Source of the DNA: Pyrenula massariospora
Lineage: Eukaryota; Ascomycota; Eurotiomycetes; Pyrenulales; Pyrenulaceae
Length of the DNA stretch: 64,000 nucleotides
Reading direction: 5' to 3'
NCBI GenBank assembly: GCA_021030905.1
Contig: JAGFMI010000021.1
Location: 124,001 to 188,000 of the forward strand
Below the pieces are notes generated by a model. That model made no database searches. It saw only the letters and a program-made list of their open reading frames with translations, and was not told the origin of the DNA. Positions 22,279 through 34,133 of this stretch are shown in pieces. The translations under genes were made by a program, and so were the position numbers. How positions within the stretch are numbered: the first letter of the stretch is position 1; each line of letters begins with the position of its first letter.

Positions 22279-23591
22279 CTATGATTTCAGCCCATCTCTC
22301 ATGCTCTGGCTGCTGGCACTCATTGGTGGGTGCGAAGTCGGTAGTACACCCGTCTTAGGTTTCGACTGTTGTTGCACCTTTGCGACCGCATAGACGATAC
22401 CGCTTAAGAAGCCTAGACCAAGCGCGCTGATACCAGGGAAAGTGACTGGTGTATCAAAAAACACAAATCCAGAGAGTGCAACTGGTAGTTTGTTGAGAGC
22501 GCCGACCATGGAATACGTCGTCGAAGAGGTGACCCGCACACACCAGGCCGATGTGTACGAGATGAAAATGGAACATAGCCCTGAGAAGACCATTGAGGCA
22601 ATCATCTGATTCCTAGTCTCCTTAGGGAAATTCTGCGCAACATTGGCAGATGACCAATCTTCAACGAGAAGAGAGGCAATTACGAGGACGGGAATGGTTA
22701 GGAGATTGTTGTAAAACATGGCTGTGGTTAAACGTCAGTGTTTGATGACGGATCGCAACATAGGAATGCCTTACTATCGTAGTCCTTGAAGTTCGTTAGT
22801 TTTATACGTTTTCGCATGAATAGCACATATGACGACGTGCAGAAACAATTGATCATCATCCACACATAACCGGCATTCAACGAAGAAATGGCCGTCGTGG
22901 CTTCGGAGCTGGAATGGCCATAGGATTCTAGAGCATGTTTGATATCTCCCCAAGCTGCTACAACCGAGCTGAGTACCATGAGCCCGAAGGAGAAGAGCGA
23001 CATTCGTGACACTGAGCCGCCAAACCAGAGGACTTCTCCATACGCGATGAATATGATTGTAATGTTTTTGAAGATAGTGTAGACCGGAATCGAGAGATAG
23101 CGGATCGCCTTTGCGCCTGTGTAGATCATGCCGATAAGGAGAAGTGAAATGGGAAACCCTTGCTCTTGAGTTAGAATTGATCCTCATGGTTCCACGGGAG
23201 TCACTCACATTTTCGCGCCTCGTCAATTTTGAAGTCTCGGAACGAGATGGCACCAGCAGCTTTGGCAGCCTGGATTGCTACGATACACACAATCGACTAC
23301 TGCGCTTAGTCTGCGTGAGTGGTCCGGGTTCGAGAATCTTACCTGTACAGCCAATAAAAAGAAATTTAGGTTCCAACCCGTCCCAGAAACCACATATTTG
23401 TTTGTCACGGTCATGAGAATGGACGACAAGCAGTAGCTCACGACGGGAAATATCGGATGGTTTGCGAAAGAGGATGACGGTGCTGGGCTGTACCGCGGAG
23501 TTTGTTGTCGAGCCGTCGCATCGAATTGACCTTTGTCATTCTTCTCTGCCAATTCTACATCGTAGGCATCCCGTCTCTTTTCGTCCGCCAT
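22279..23591 (-). CDS. VRG4/gmtA: Golgi GDP-mannose transporter
   Basis: Carries GDP-mannose into the Golgi lumen for mannan and glycolipid synthesis, in exchange for GMP. Four exons (23591-23343, 23296-23209, 23158-22775, 22721-22279) with introns of 46-53 nt give 387 residues. After a hydrophilic, Pro/Ser-rich cytosolic N terminus the chain has about ten hydrophobic helices. Family marks are [61 protein letters not shown] and the nucleotide-sugar motif [10 protein letters not shown] near the C terminus. The end ([17 protein letters not shown]) is short and polar. Assignment is firm. Confidence 0.96.
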
Positions 23592-24664
23592 GATCGATTA
23601 TCTTCTTCAAAAGTTGTACGCGCGGCAGGCTCCGAGCTCGAGCCGAGCAGATACCTTGCGATCAGCCTCGCTGTTGGGGCAGGGAGGTGGAAGGTGAATT
23701 CAGAACTGCAAATGCTTGAATTTGAAAGTGGAAGAACAAGAGGGGAGAATGGTCCTTTTTCGCTGTTGTAACACGATGTCTAGAAAAGCTGAGGGCGGAA
23801 ATAGGGTCGTGAACACTCCAATAATTTACGAGGCGCTAGCAGAGCCAAGAGTCTGCGCACCACAAATCCCCTGACAGGGTCCAAGTATCAGACTACGTTG
23901 TGCTTATGATGAACCGCTCAGACATGTTGGAGCCATTATGCTACCAACCCGATACCTTCATCGCCGTTCTATACAGACGTTGTAGTAGGGTTTCCGCGAT
24001 CGAGACATCAGTCATACAATGACATGTACTCCGCTCTTGATCTGCTTCAAAGCCGAGGCTCTCTGCATGGCACATGCTATAGTAGAATCCGTCCCTCCGA
24101 CCTCCTGTTCACATTGTGTTCCTATGTTCTCCATTTCAGCCATGGGGACCAGTTGAGGACAGTCCATGCGTAGGTGAGGCGAATACTACTTTGCTCGCTG
24201 GTAGCATCTGAACCGCCGGGCCCCCGGCTTGTTCTGCTTCGATTGATAGAGTTATCCCATATGGCTTCTGTGTGAAACATCTCCACAACGCCCATAGCGC
24301 ATCTCGTCGCCTTTGCAGTGTTTGGACAGTTGCTCATGGTCGTAGCTGATCGACCGATAGACCAATCCTATCGAGTTAAGATTCATAGCAGAGTGATCTG
24401 GCATCGCTCAGAATGACCACCTTTTAGGTGTGATCGGCTCGCTGAACGGAGATTTGTCGATAAATGGTGCAGTTGTATCCTGTTTTTGGGCTAGACGTGA
24501 ACGGGTAGCTGCAAGAATATTCGTTGATCCAGGACCGGGTCCAAAGGGTGACTATCCGCAACCGCAAATACTAGAAAGGCACTTCTGTTGCAGTCAAGCG
24601 CCCCAAGGTATTGAAGCCGTCTGCTAGCGACATAAAATGTGCGTAGCATAAAAGACCATATCCT
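23592..24664. other. Intergenic, 1.1 kb
   Basis: Upstream of the GDP-mannose transporter and downstream of PLP1. No frame with a plausible start and family resemblance. Confidence 0.6.
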
Positions 24665-25384
24665 CTAGTCCCAGTCGTCATCATCATCTCCGTCATTTTG
24701 CACTGTCTCCATTCGTCCCCGTATGCTTTTCCTCCCTCCAAGATCGGTTATGCCATCCGGCTCCTCATCGTCCTCGTCTTCCTCTTCATTTATCTCGCAC
24801 CGTTCCAGCACACCCATCTCAAGCAAAACCTTCTCCAATTGCCTCGTCACTCTTTCCCCCTTCTCTTTCCCCCCAACCATCAAGCCTTCGAATCCAGTGA
24901 CCCTCCCTTTCACCTGACCGTTCAGAAACCCTATCACACATGGTAATACTCTGACTAGGAGTTTTTCAACCACAAATCCACACTCCCTTACGTCAACTTT
25001 GGCCCATTCCGCCTCCCCATGCAGGCGCCCCAACTCTTCCAAGTGCCCATCCATAACTGCGCAACGTCCAAAATCCGGATGTGAGAAATGAACCACGCAT
25101 TTGTCGCTATTGGTCGTAAAGTCTAGAACCTCTTGGTCATTTTTAAGTGTCCTGTATCCTTGCTCTGAAGAAGATGGGTGGGTGGTAGCTTTTATTGCGG
25201 ACAGCTCCGTTGATAGCTGCTTTAGGCGCGCTGCACGGAAGTTTTCGTGGTCCTCAGCTTCGAGGGCATCGAAGAGGGCATCGGAATCGGCTTCGGAAGG
25301 TGGATAATTTCGGTTTGAGGGCGAGTGGGTGTGGCCGTCCAAAGCGAGAGAGTCTTGAGGGTGAGTGGGAGGAGTATATGTCAT
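24665..25384 (-). CDS. PLP1: Phosducin-like thioredoxin-fold protein (Plp1/TXNDC9 type)
   Basis: A cytosolic co-chaperone that modulates CCT-mediated folding of tubulin and actin. It is a single uninterrupted frame of 239 residues. A disordered N terminus leads to DALFDALEAED and the helix NFRAARLKQLSTEL, typical of the group. The thioredoxin-like domain runs about residues 80-190 (DKCVVHFSHPDFGRC, VDVRECGFVVEKLLVRVLPCVIGF with the cis-Pro region). It lacks a CxxC redox pair, as the family does. The C terminus is very acidic (EEEDEDDEEPDG, DGDDDDDWD). Whether it is closer to yeast Plp1 than to Plp2 cannot be settled by eye, but the layout fits Plp1. Confidence 0.88.
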   Translation of the reverse strand: MTYTPPTHPQDSLALDGHTHSPSNRNYPPSEADSDALFDALEAEDHENFRAARLKQLSTELSAIKATTHPSSSEQGYRTLKNDQEVLDFTTNSDKCVVHFSHPDFGRCAVMDGHLEELGRLHGEAEWAKVDVRECGFVVEKLLVRVLPCVIGFLNGQVKGRVTGFEGLMVGGKEKGERVTRQLEKVLLEMGVLERCEINEEEDEDDEEPDGITDLGGRKSIRGRMETVQNDGDDDDDWD

Positions 25385-25985
25385 GATTAGTGAGATAGTA
25401 AAATCAATTGAAACGTCATGATTCCGTCTGAAGCAGATTAGGATCTAAAATATTATGCTAGAGTAGAGGCGGGTGGTTAGATTCTAATGTTAAAGGTAGT
25501 AGTACATATCAGAGCGGAGCGGTTTCCGTGACGGGTGATGCATTTAAGGTTGGTCACAGTAGCCACTTAGTGAGATCATGTATACACTAAGTGCCTGGAG
25601 AGATAATTACTGATATTGCTAAACTGCCGATTGCCTTGCTTTCTGCTTTGTTGCGTAGGTTCTCACATGCTTGAGTGACCAGAGGATTGCAAATGTGAGC
25701 ACACTTTAGATTTTATTCCTCGTCTGCACCAGCTTCGCACCTTTCCCTTTCTCCATCTTCACTCGCCCGATTTCTTTACTCTCAGTGTCTCCGGGCCGCA
25801 GAATCGGAATCGTACTGGTACAAGTTTTTGCCGCAGGAAGAGCTCGCGAGAATGCAAAGTATATCCGAGCCTGCTCTATGTTTGACACCAAGCATCTAAG
25901 CGGTGGCGTTCGTGTGTTCCTAACCAGAAATTTCCCACTGACACCCACCTTCGGAATAATCATCTCCATATATTGCTCCCGAGTC
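25385..25985. other. Intergenic
   Basis: Between two genes on the - strand, with a locally AT-rich 25440-25640 stretch. No gene seen. Confidence 0.6.
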
Positions 25986-27607
25986 CTAAATTTGGACGTT
26001 CTTCATCTCGTCGACTCCAGCAACACCGAGACCAGCCACATCTGCCTCGTTCTCTTTATTATCTTCTTTTTCCTGTGTCGAGCTTAACATCGGTTTTTTC
26101 TCTTCGTTGGCGATACTCGGAGTCGCTACGTCCACAAGCTTTGATGGCTTTGTACTTGTGTTGACCTCAATAGTTGCAAAGTCCTTCACAATATCACCTC
26201 CAGCCCGTACAGGTACAGGTGCCGGCATCTCTTCGTTCACACGTGCTAGAGGACTTCCCACACCATGTTGGCCCTTTGGACTTCCAGTGGGAGCCCTAGT
26301 GGAGAACCGCTGTGGGGATCGTCCACGCTCGTCGTTCGCGACGGTCGGACTGTTGTAAGGAGAATCCCTGCCAGATTTGACAGCAGTGTTCAAGCCAGGT
26401 GGGTGAGGACCTTTCTTTTTAATTCTTGGGCCATATTTCTGGTCAGATCGCCAACGAAGGATGTCAATGTATGCAGGTTCGACGGTCTGGGTTTTAAATT
26501 CTCGAAGCTTGAGCTCTCCAGAATCTTCATCGACAAACACCTTTTCGCTATTCATATCATCTGCAACCACGGCGAGGAAAGCAGCCCAGGACCGAGCGAT
26601 GACGTACTTGCAATCAAAATCGCGACCGAATATGATGACTTGTCCCCACTTCCCCATGGGACCAGGAGCTAGATCGATGGCAATGTTGTTCCCGCCCCAA
26701 TCTCGTGCTAGAGGAACCCAGGCAGGGTGAGCATATGCTTTTTGGATCGCTTTCGGAGGTTGAGATTCTTGTCGGTCCAGAAGCTCTTGTCTCCAAAGAG
26801 GATTAGATGCCTGCTGGGATTGACTGGCGGACGCAGACGACGAACTCCCGAAAGCTTTACTAGGATATTGAGGGTTAACATTCGGAGCGCTACTAAGATA
26901 CTCTTCGTTCACAGTCTTCCAATTTTTCCATTCCTGGACGATTTCTTCACAGTCCAGCAACATACAGCCGAAGATGATCCCAGTGGGAGTCCCGCCACGT
27001 TCTTGACCGTCATGAACGCCGAGTGACTCTCGTACTTCCATAGGTAAAGAACAGTCCAGTTCATGCTCCAGCTCATTAATGTCGTTTTGTGTGCAGCCTT
27101 CCCCAAGTTGGTCGAAGAGTTCTTCATAATTTTTCTCCACCCAGCGTTCGATCTTTTTCCAGGAGTGAGAGACAGGAGGAGGCGGAGGAGCACCGTCATG
27201 AAAACTTTGCATTTGGATCTCTCCAGGACTAACTATTTCTTGATGTTGGTCGTTTGATTGTCGACGTTGAGAGGAAAAAGATCGCATGCCAGGGGAGTAA
27301 GGTCGCGGAACAGGAGACTGAATCGCGCCTGGAGAGCCGGGCAGGCCATTTGGTCTCTTTGAGGGATCGCTCTCATCGTAGGATAAATCAGGCCTGGATT
27401 CAGTAGCGCTTGTAGCAATAGAAGTCAGAGGCGCGTGGCGGTTTTGATTGAGAGGCATGTGTTGACCAGTACGGTAAGGGGAGTCGTGGGAAGCATGGCG
27501 GTCATTGGAGGTCATCGCGTGCCAGAAGGAGCGCCATGCCGTGCTGAAGCTACTTTGGTCAGTCTGCAGGGCTACGATTCTGTTGTGAACACATACTTGG
27601 GAGCCAT
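25986..27607 (-). CDS. KNR4: Cell-wall regulator Knr4/Smi1
   Basis: Scaffold-like regulator linking cell-wall integrity signalling to wall synthesis. Two exons: 27607-27597 (MAPN...) and 27552-25986; the 44-nt intron has GTATGT and a CTGAC branch. The product is 525 residues. The start is chosen because the longer unspliced frame has no ATG and the spliced N terminus SFSTAWRSFWHAMTSNDRHA matches the family. Disordered Pro/Ser regions flank the SMI1/KNR4 domain (about 150-380): KIERWVEKNYEELFDQLGEG, the ELEHELDCSLPMEVRES stretch, GIIFGCMLLDCEEIVQEW, and later VPLARDWGGNNIAIDLAPG and GQVIIFGRDFDCKYVIA. The C terminus is low complexity. Assignment is firm; the first exon is likely. Confidence 0.93.
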
Positions 27608-29837
27608 GGCAGGCGAAATAATCGGTGAGGAAGTCAGTTTGGCGGTGTTCAGGAGGTCCGCATCCCAGGAGCGGACACACAAAATAATGGCAGACAAGCG
27701 GTAGGATTTAGTTCACAGGATCAATGTAAGTAGATCAAGTCAACCACAGGTCGTATCAAAATGCCAAATTACAATGGGCGGCAGACGTAGGAGCCGACAA
27801 AAAGTGGTTGTTGTTTCATGCACAGGCGAGGTGGTTAGGGAAACATGAAGTTGGGGAAAGGCTGTTCAGGGTTTCGGGCTAATGGGGTACGTACTTCGCC
27901 GGAGTGACGTGCCCCGGCCTTGACGACACCCTGAACGCTGCAAATCTCCTAATTCAAGGCCGTGAAAGAACGGAAGACCGCTTTGATAATAGCCTTGCCA
28001 AATTTTACGCCCACCTAGCTGCAGTTTCTCCTATCCTGACTGTGCCATATCGCCTCCACGAGGCTCTCAGATTGATGACCCGAGACTTGTTCCTGTGGCG
28101 CCGAAGCCGCCGATTGAATACTTGCTGCTGGATGCCATCTATGCTTTACGTAGTACCCTCTCCGACATCGTCTCTGACATGGTAAGAACTTTAATACCCT
28201 GGAGATACCCTCTGAGATACCGTGCTATGTCGCCGAGCTGCTCTGTACCTCCCCATCGTGAGCGCGAGCATTTCTGAGATGTGTGGTATTTGCATGGCAA
28301 CGCGCTTTCACGCGAGCCAACGCTTGCGCGTGCTGATCCCGCGTTTCTTCGCCTCATGCAGAGCACGGTTACACATGATACAGTGTCGCCCTCCACCATG
28401 AAACAGAATTTTGGCTTGACTACCTTTCTACCTTCGAGGTGCAGATAAATAATAGTATGTGAAATTTCCGACTGCACCCTCTTGAAATGAAAACCACTTG
28501 GAACTGCGGAGCGACCAAGTGGACAAGGCAAGGAATATCATTTGGAAAGACCAATCATGCGATCTCTCAACGTTGGTGGCCAGTGCCCACGGCAGAAGGA
28601 TCATATTAATAAATGCACGTACCCAATAGCTAATTTTGATGATCCTGCCGGTCATGATAGAGAGGCGAAGGCATTCAGAAAGCGCCAATCACGTCGAAAC
28701 TCTTCTTGCACAGGAAAAGCTACGCTTTGAGGGGCAATTGCGGCTACTGCAAGGTACTCCCCAGAAGGCTTGACGCTGCACCACCAATGACACCAAAGCT
28801 TGGTCGCAAAATATGTCCAGAGCGGAAGCGCCCAACGCCTGACCCTGAACGGACCCCTGGTGGAGGGTGTCGATTCGGAGATTTTTGAGAAGTCACATCA
28901 TTTTTAAGGGGTAGGGGCTGCAGAGCCACTGCAACGGCTGACCTCATAAGGGTGAACTTGTCGTCTATTCTTAGCATCGTGCTCGCACATCGAAATTCGA
29001 GATGGTAAAGTGAAGATTCTGCGGTATCTAGGAGACCTACCATTAATCATGCGCCACGCAGCCGAACGCCAGTAAAGTACGCTTACATACAGATGTAGTC
29101 GTTTTCATTTATGTCTTTTCATTAGAGGACATTTCTCAGGAAGGAAAATATACAGCGGTTAGACCTAGGCACTTTCAGGATCAAGGACAAGGATGCGTTA
29201 ACGTATTGAATATTGCTCTTATCTGCGGTCTCGAACATCTCATGACTCTCTTACAATGATTGATAGCGTCTTGATTCTACAAGCTTTGCAATATGATACT
29301 TGCGATAGCAGAAGTAGGGTAGGAAAACTTGAAGATAATACAAGAGGTATGGCAGTGCCATCTTGAAAACCCTCACGCAAAGTTTTGAAAGGAGAGCACT
29401 AAAATTAAACTTTTTGCCAACTATTTTTTCTTCGCTCTGCTAGTTCCATCATGTCAACCAGACACTTGCCTCACCCGAGCAGTAAGAGTGGTGATCGCCT
29501 TCATTATTGAATGCTACAAAATGCATAACACGAATGTCCCTTTCTAATAGAGGGGTTTGGAAGTCTTTCGCTAGTCGTAAAATCTGCTCAGATAGTATGT
29601 TGGCCTAGATCAGATCCCAATATCCAAGAATCCCCAGTGAGTGTAAAAGAATCCAGGACTTGTAAAAAGAAAGATGAGAACAAAAGCGCTATGGCGACGG
29701 CTACAAGATACAGACCGTTCAACGGCCAAATGCCGTGCCAAAGTCGTCTAGGTAAATGAATGGAGCCGGAAAAGAGACGTCAATGAATGTATTCAGTATA
29801 GCCAACAAGACTGGGAGGCACTAATGCTCTAACGGTT
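27608..29837. other. Longest gap in the window, 2.2 kb
   Basis: Apart from a possible small gene around 27.9-28.2 kb (own entry) I find no supported coding sequence. 29050-29830 is AT-rich without recognisable repeat or RNA. Confidence 0.5.
27904..28179 (+). other. Possible small spliced coding segment, unknown
   Basis: A frame reading GLDDTLNAANLLIQGRERTE to FYAHLAA can be joined in phase 0, across a GTTTCT...CTCTCAG intron of about 47 nt, to IDDPRLVPVAPKPP, IEYLLLDAIYALRS and TLSDIVSDM, followed by a GTAAGA donor. The composite looks protein-like, with helical leucine-rich segments. I find no ATG in frame upstream and no recognised family, so the gene boundaries are unknown and it may be chance. 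Confidence 0.25.
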
Positions 29838-31142
29838 TCAATCGTTCAAGCGCAGTACTCGTCTAAGGTCGTCTTCAAGCACCTTTGGACTCAGGCCCTT
29901 TCGTAACGGTGTATTGCTTTCCAGTACTGGGCCGGAGGTGCCGCTGTTGCTCCAAGCAGGAGGAGGTGGGCTTTGTGTCTGCTGGTACTGGGGAAAGCGG
30001 CTGGGCACTGGGGATCGCCGAGGTGGTGATGACTGGGGCTTCTTCGCCATGATCGTCGGAGATGGAGAAGCAAGAGAGGCTTCAAGATCAGGTCGTGGGA
30101 TCGCGTTACCCGGCTGGAATGGTGTCGATGAGATTTGTCCATTCAGATCAGATGCCTGTCTAAGAGAACGACTTGGGGCAGGGGTGGCGGGACCAGATCT
30201 ATGTTCACCATTACGTAGTGAAGAAAAGGAAGCCAGATTAGGATGATTGGTTTGCTCTTGCAGATTGGGTGAGGCAGAAGCAGATCGAGTTGTTTGGGAG
30301 TTCATAAGGAGCTTCTTCAGAGCTTCCGTCTTGGCCTTCCGTTCGCTTTCATCCAAAGGATTTGAGACTGTTGGAGACTCTGAGCGAGATGCTCGTAATT
30401 TGTTCATACGCTCTTGGTATGGCGTGGCAAATGATGGCCCGATGCCATGGGATTCTCCACCTGATCCGTCTAACTCAAAAGGCGCCATGGCTGTGCCAGA
30501 TGAACCTTTGGTGAGTTGAGCACGGTGAGAAGGGCTTTCATCACCCGGACTGAGATATCTTGAAGAAACTGGTGGGCTTTTTGGGTTCGGGGTTCCGCGG
30601 GCCTGCCTTGCAGCATCGAATAAAAAGTCTAAAGGCGATGGTTCGCGAGCTGTGGATTCAGAAGAAAGTACAGGCGCGGAATCGTTCTCGTTGGCTGATG
30701 TGTGTGAAGTGGAGGACCCTGATGGGCTCTCGGACTCCTCTGGAACAGGCTTTGAGGTTGTGCTTGAAATGTCAGGGACGGATTTGGAGAGAAAGGTGGG
30801 GATCGGAAGAGCGGAGGGTGCTGGTGAAGAGTGAAAGGTTGGACCGGCATATGCAGCTTTGACAGGAGTTCCCTGTTTATTCTCATGACTTTTGGCATGG
30901 GATTGTGAGGAAGGCTGTCGCCCAATGCTGTGCTTGTGATGTTTCGTACGTTTAGAGTGGTGGTCTTTTGAAGCCGCTCTAGATTTCAAGCCCTTCAACA
31001 TATCCGGGTCGTCAGACACAGACGCTACCTGTGTAGCATAAGTCGAGTCAAGGTAGGTCTTGTGATTGAATGAGGAAGTAGGCGCGTAATTCTGTTGGGG
31101 TGGCGCATCCTGGCCAACGGGATGGGCCTGTCTGGTCGGCAT
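29838..31142 (-). CDS. PNRC-domain protein, Edc1-like enhancer of mRNA decapping
   Basis: Single exon of 434 residues from the ATG at 31142 (the frame continues upstream without another ATG, so a further 5' exon is possible). It is mostly disordered, rich in Ser, Pro and His. Two short motifs identify it. The first is YAGPTFHSSPAPSALPIPTF near residue 100, close to the proline-rich segment of human PNRC2 (F...PPSPSVLPKPP) that docks on Dcp1. The second is a later helix with ALKKLLMN, the LxxLL-like box shared by PNRC proteins. By family knowledge such proteins bridge Dcp1/Dcp2 and stimulate cap removal in the cytoplasm. A DFLFDAARQARGTPNP block is another fungal feature. Inference rests on motifs only. 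Confidence 0.7.
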   Translation of the reverse strand: MPTRQAHPVGQDAPPQQNYAPTSSFNHKTYLDSTYATQVASVSDDPDMLKGLKSRAASKDHHSKRTKHHKHSIGRQPSSQSHAKSHENKQGTPVKAAYAGPTFHSSPAPSALPIPTFLSKSVPDISSTTSKPVPEESESPSGSSTSHTSANENDSAPVLSSESTAREPSPLDFLFDAARQARGTPNPKSPPVSSRYLSPGDESPSHRAQLTKGSSGTAMAPFELDGSGGESHGIGPSFATPYQERMNKLRASRSESPTVSNPLDESERKAKTEALKKLLMNSQTTRSASASPNLQEQTNHPNLASFSSLRNGEHRSGPATPAPSRSLRQASDLNGQISSTPFQPGNAIPRPDLEASLASPSPTIMAKKPQSSPPRRSPVPSRFPQYQQTQSPPPPAWSNSGTSGPVLESNTPLRKGLSPKVLEDDLRRVLRLND

Positions 31143-32037
31143 CCCGCTCGACGAAGGCTTCAAAAAAACAGCCTTGAATAGAAATAAAGAAATTTCAATC
31201 AGAAGTTGTAGTATTATAGGACGCAAGTGGTGTGACAGCAAGACCAAACGGCAAGCTGGACGAAGGAGGTTTAGATTCTTTAGGAGCTGAAGGCCGTCAA
31301 CTGGTGTTTTCGCCGATGACCGAAACGCAGATGTGGACAATCAGAACTTCTAGAAGCAGAATCTGGCGATGGAGGTCTCTTGTTGCTGATCCAGGAAGCA
31401 GTGACAGTAAGACATTGCCGTGTTTTCATATCTTGTTCTGAAAGAGTCGTGGAGCCAACAGGAGCGTGGCAAAGAGCCCGGTACGATTGATGACGCCGAG
31501 AGCCTCGGAAAAGCTGTTGAGATGTTGAAAGAATCTCAGAAATAGGAGGACAGGAATATAGAGAAAATATCACCTGATAGACGTTGTGTGGACTGGAAAG
31601 TAATGGACGTTGAAGAATAATGTCCGTCGATGGATGACAACAAACGTCTTAGTGTGAGTGCTATATTTTGGCCGGGGACATTTAGTGAGGGGCAAGGGGG
31701 CGAGCTTCTGCCTTCCCCAGCCCTACCGCTTGCGAGCATTATCAACCCTCAAGGCTTACCACTGAATGCTTGTCGACGATCACCGCAATCTTTCGGTCTG
31801 AGTGTTTTATTGCTCTCGATTCACTCTTGTGAAAGTTTGGAGTCACCTTAGCTGCCTATCGAGTGACTCTTCTAAGTTCCCACTCTCAGATATATTCCTT
31901 CCTCACGAACTTTCTTTCTCCTACCTCCCAAGACCCTTCTAGCTGTCAACATTTACCCAGCTCTTAGCACCATTTCTTCGAAGGCTTTCTGACGTATCCG
32001 TTCCACACTCCCAATACAGACTGTCAAGAAGTTCAGA
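31143..32037. other. Divergent upstream region of the PNRC-like gene and RBX1
   Basis: About 900 bp. It could hide a 5' exon of the PNRC-like gene. No other gene seen. Confidence 0.5.
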
Positions 32038-32575
<538 letters not shown>

Positions 32576-32867
32576 GAGGGCTCGGAAAGACAGGAAATGG
32601 TTTGAACGAGGTCGATCGGTTGACAAAGTGCTTGCTTCCGATACCCATTCACGCATGGCTGGCGTTCCGAGGCTGAACAGACGTTGTACAAACATCATGA
32701 GGACAAAGCAGAGGTAGAACGAACTGCTTCGGGAATGGAGGAAGCTTTGGAAGTCTTCTATAGCATTGATGGTGAAATCGCATAAAATGCGCCCTGCTAG
32801 CTGGACTCAAACCACCAGCAATATCTCTTTGAAACCTCTGTGAAATACACGTCGAACCTATTCTATA

Positions 32868-33288
32868 TCACCGTTGCCCAGACACATCCATCACGATACC
32901 ACCGCGAGGCATGCCCGTCACCGCATTCTTCCCGGGTAGCCACGGTTCTGGGTGCTCGTTGAACGCTGGCCATGGCGGAATTATCACGAGCGCGGTGAGA
33001 GCAGTCCCAGCGAGCCCAATCCAGAGGGTCAGGTAGATGTCTTCTTGCAGGTAGCCTACGAGAAAGGCAAATATCTGACGGCATGGTCAGTCTCTTAGAG
33101 GTTGGAGAGTAACGGCAGGAGGAAGACTGACTCCGGTCAGGGTCAAGAGAATATTGCAGAGCAGCTCAGATATTTGCTGACCCTCAAAGTCCTGTGCCCG
33201 GTCAGTGGGTGATTCGCCAATAATGAAGGGGCAACCACACAATTTGACCTTCAAAAAGATCTTGCAATTGGGAAACGATTGCATCCAT
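32868..33288 (-). CDS. SPC1: Signal peptidase complex subunit Spc1
   Basis: Small ER membrane subunit of the signal peptidase complex (SPCS1 in animals). Three exons on the - strand (33288-33241, 33191-33132, 33074-32868) with introns of 49 and 57 nt give 104 residues. The N terminus MDAIVSQLQDLFEGQIDFEGQ and the phrase SELLCNILLTLTG lead into the first membrane helix, GYLQEDI forms the short loop, and LTLWIGLAGTALTALVIIPP is the second helix. The cytosolic end reads PWPAFNEHPEPWLPG and stops at MDVSGQR. No single frame shows this gene because each exon is short. It converges with RBX1. Reading is strong in family terms. Confidence 0.92.
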
Positions 33289-34133
33289 GGTGAGTTTGGG
33301 TCATTCGCCAGAACCCCTCGGGTCAAAAGTCCTTACAGCGGTTCGAGTAGGTGAGGTCAGGGTAGGTTGGCTGCCAGGCAAGCTGTCCAGAACGATTGGT
33401 GGAGAAGCTTCGGCGCACGTGCAAGTTGGCCTCCTCGGGTCAATTTTTCTCAGCCCACCGTTGCCGTAGACAACTTGCCTCGTCATACCCAACTGCAAAA
33501 TTTTCTTCTTCAAGCTGTCTGCTTCTCCCGCGCATCCCCTAAGAAGAAATCATTCTCAGTTGATCCCATCGTCTTTTGGACATTCGACTCGGAACATTGA
33601 AGACGAATCTCGGAGCTGCGTCCCCGAGATCTACGGAGATTTCCGCCAGGTTGGAAGCCAACCAGAAAGCCATATCAAACAGCTCATATACCCAGCGGCT
33701 CTCGTACCGCATCTTGTGTAGATAGAGAGGCTGTCTTGCAGTCTTTCTATCATCCCGCAAAGCTCATTCCCGACACTCTGGCTCTCAACAATCTTCAGTC
33801 CCACAATACCACCAAATTGGCGGGGATTTACACCTTCGGATTCTCTTTTGTCCTGCCAGTCCTAGGTCCCAAGCCGTGGATTTTCTGTGGCGACACGAAG
33901 CCACCATAATTGGGCTACTGGAAGTCAAACGGGTCGCCCTGGCCGCTACCACACTGCCTCGTCTAAAGTCTCGGGGAGGGTAGTAGCCGGGAGCTCGATC
34001 CATCAAGCATTGATATAACCCGACAAAGCTTACTAGGACCCAGAAGAGTCTGGAAGCAACAGCTCACAAGCTGGCGGTGGTGGTAAAGCTGTTGGACCGG
34101 TACCGTCAGCGGTGACCACATCTTTCAAAGAAG
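33289..34133. other. Divergent promoter of SPC1 and the CorA-like transporter
   Basis: About 850 bp. Frames on both strands lack starts or motifs. No gene seen. Confidence 0.6.

Noticed and set aside
27608-27680. Upstream extension of the Knr4 frame
   Set aside because: The extension starts at a GTG, has no ATG, and the spliced MAPN start fits the family.
33330-33365. GGTTCGAGT, like a tRNA T arm
   Set aside because: No acceptor stem, anticodon arm or D arm around it.
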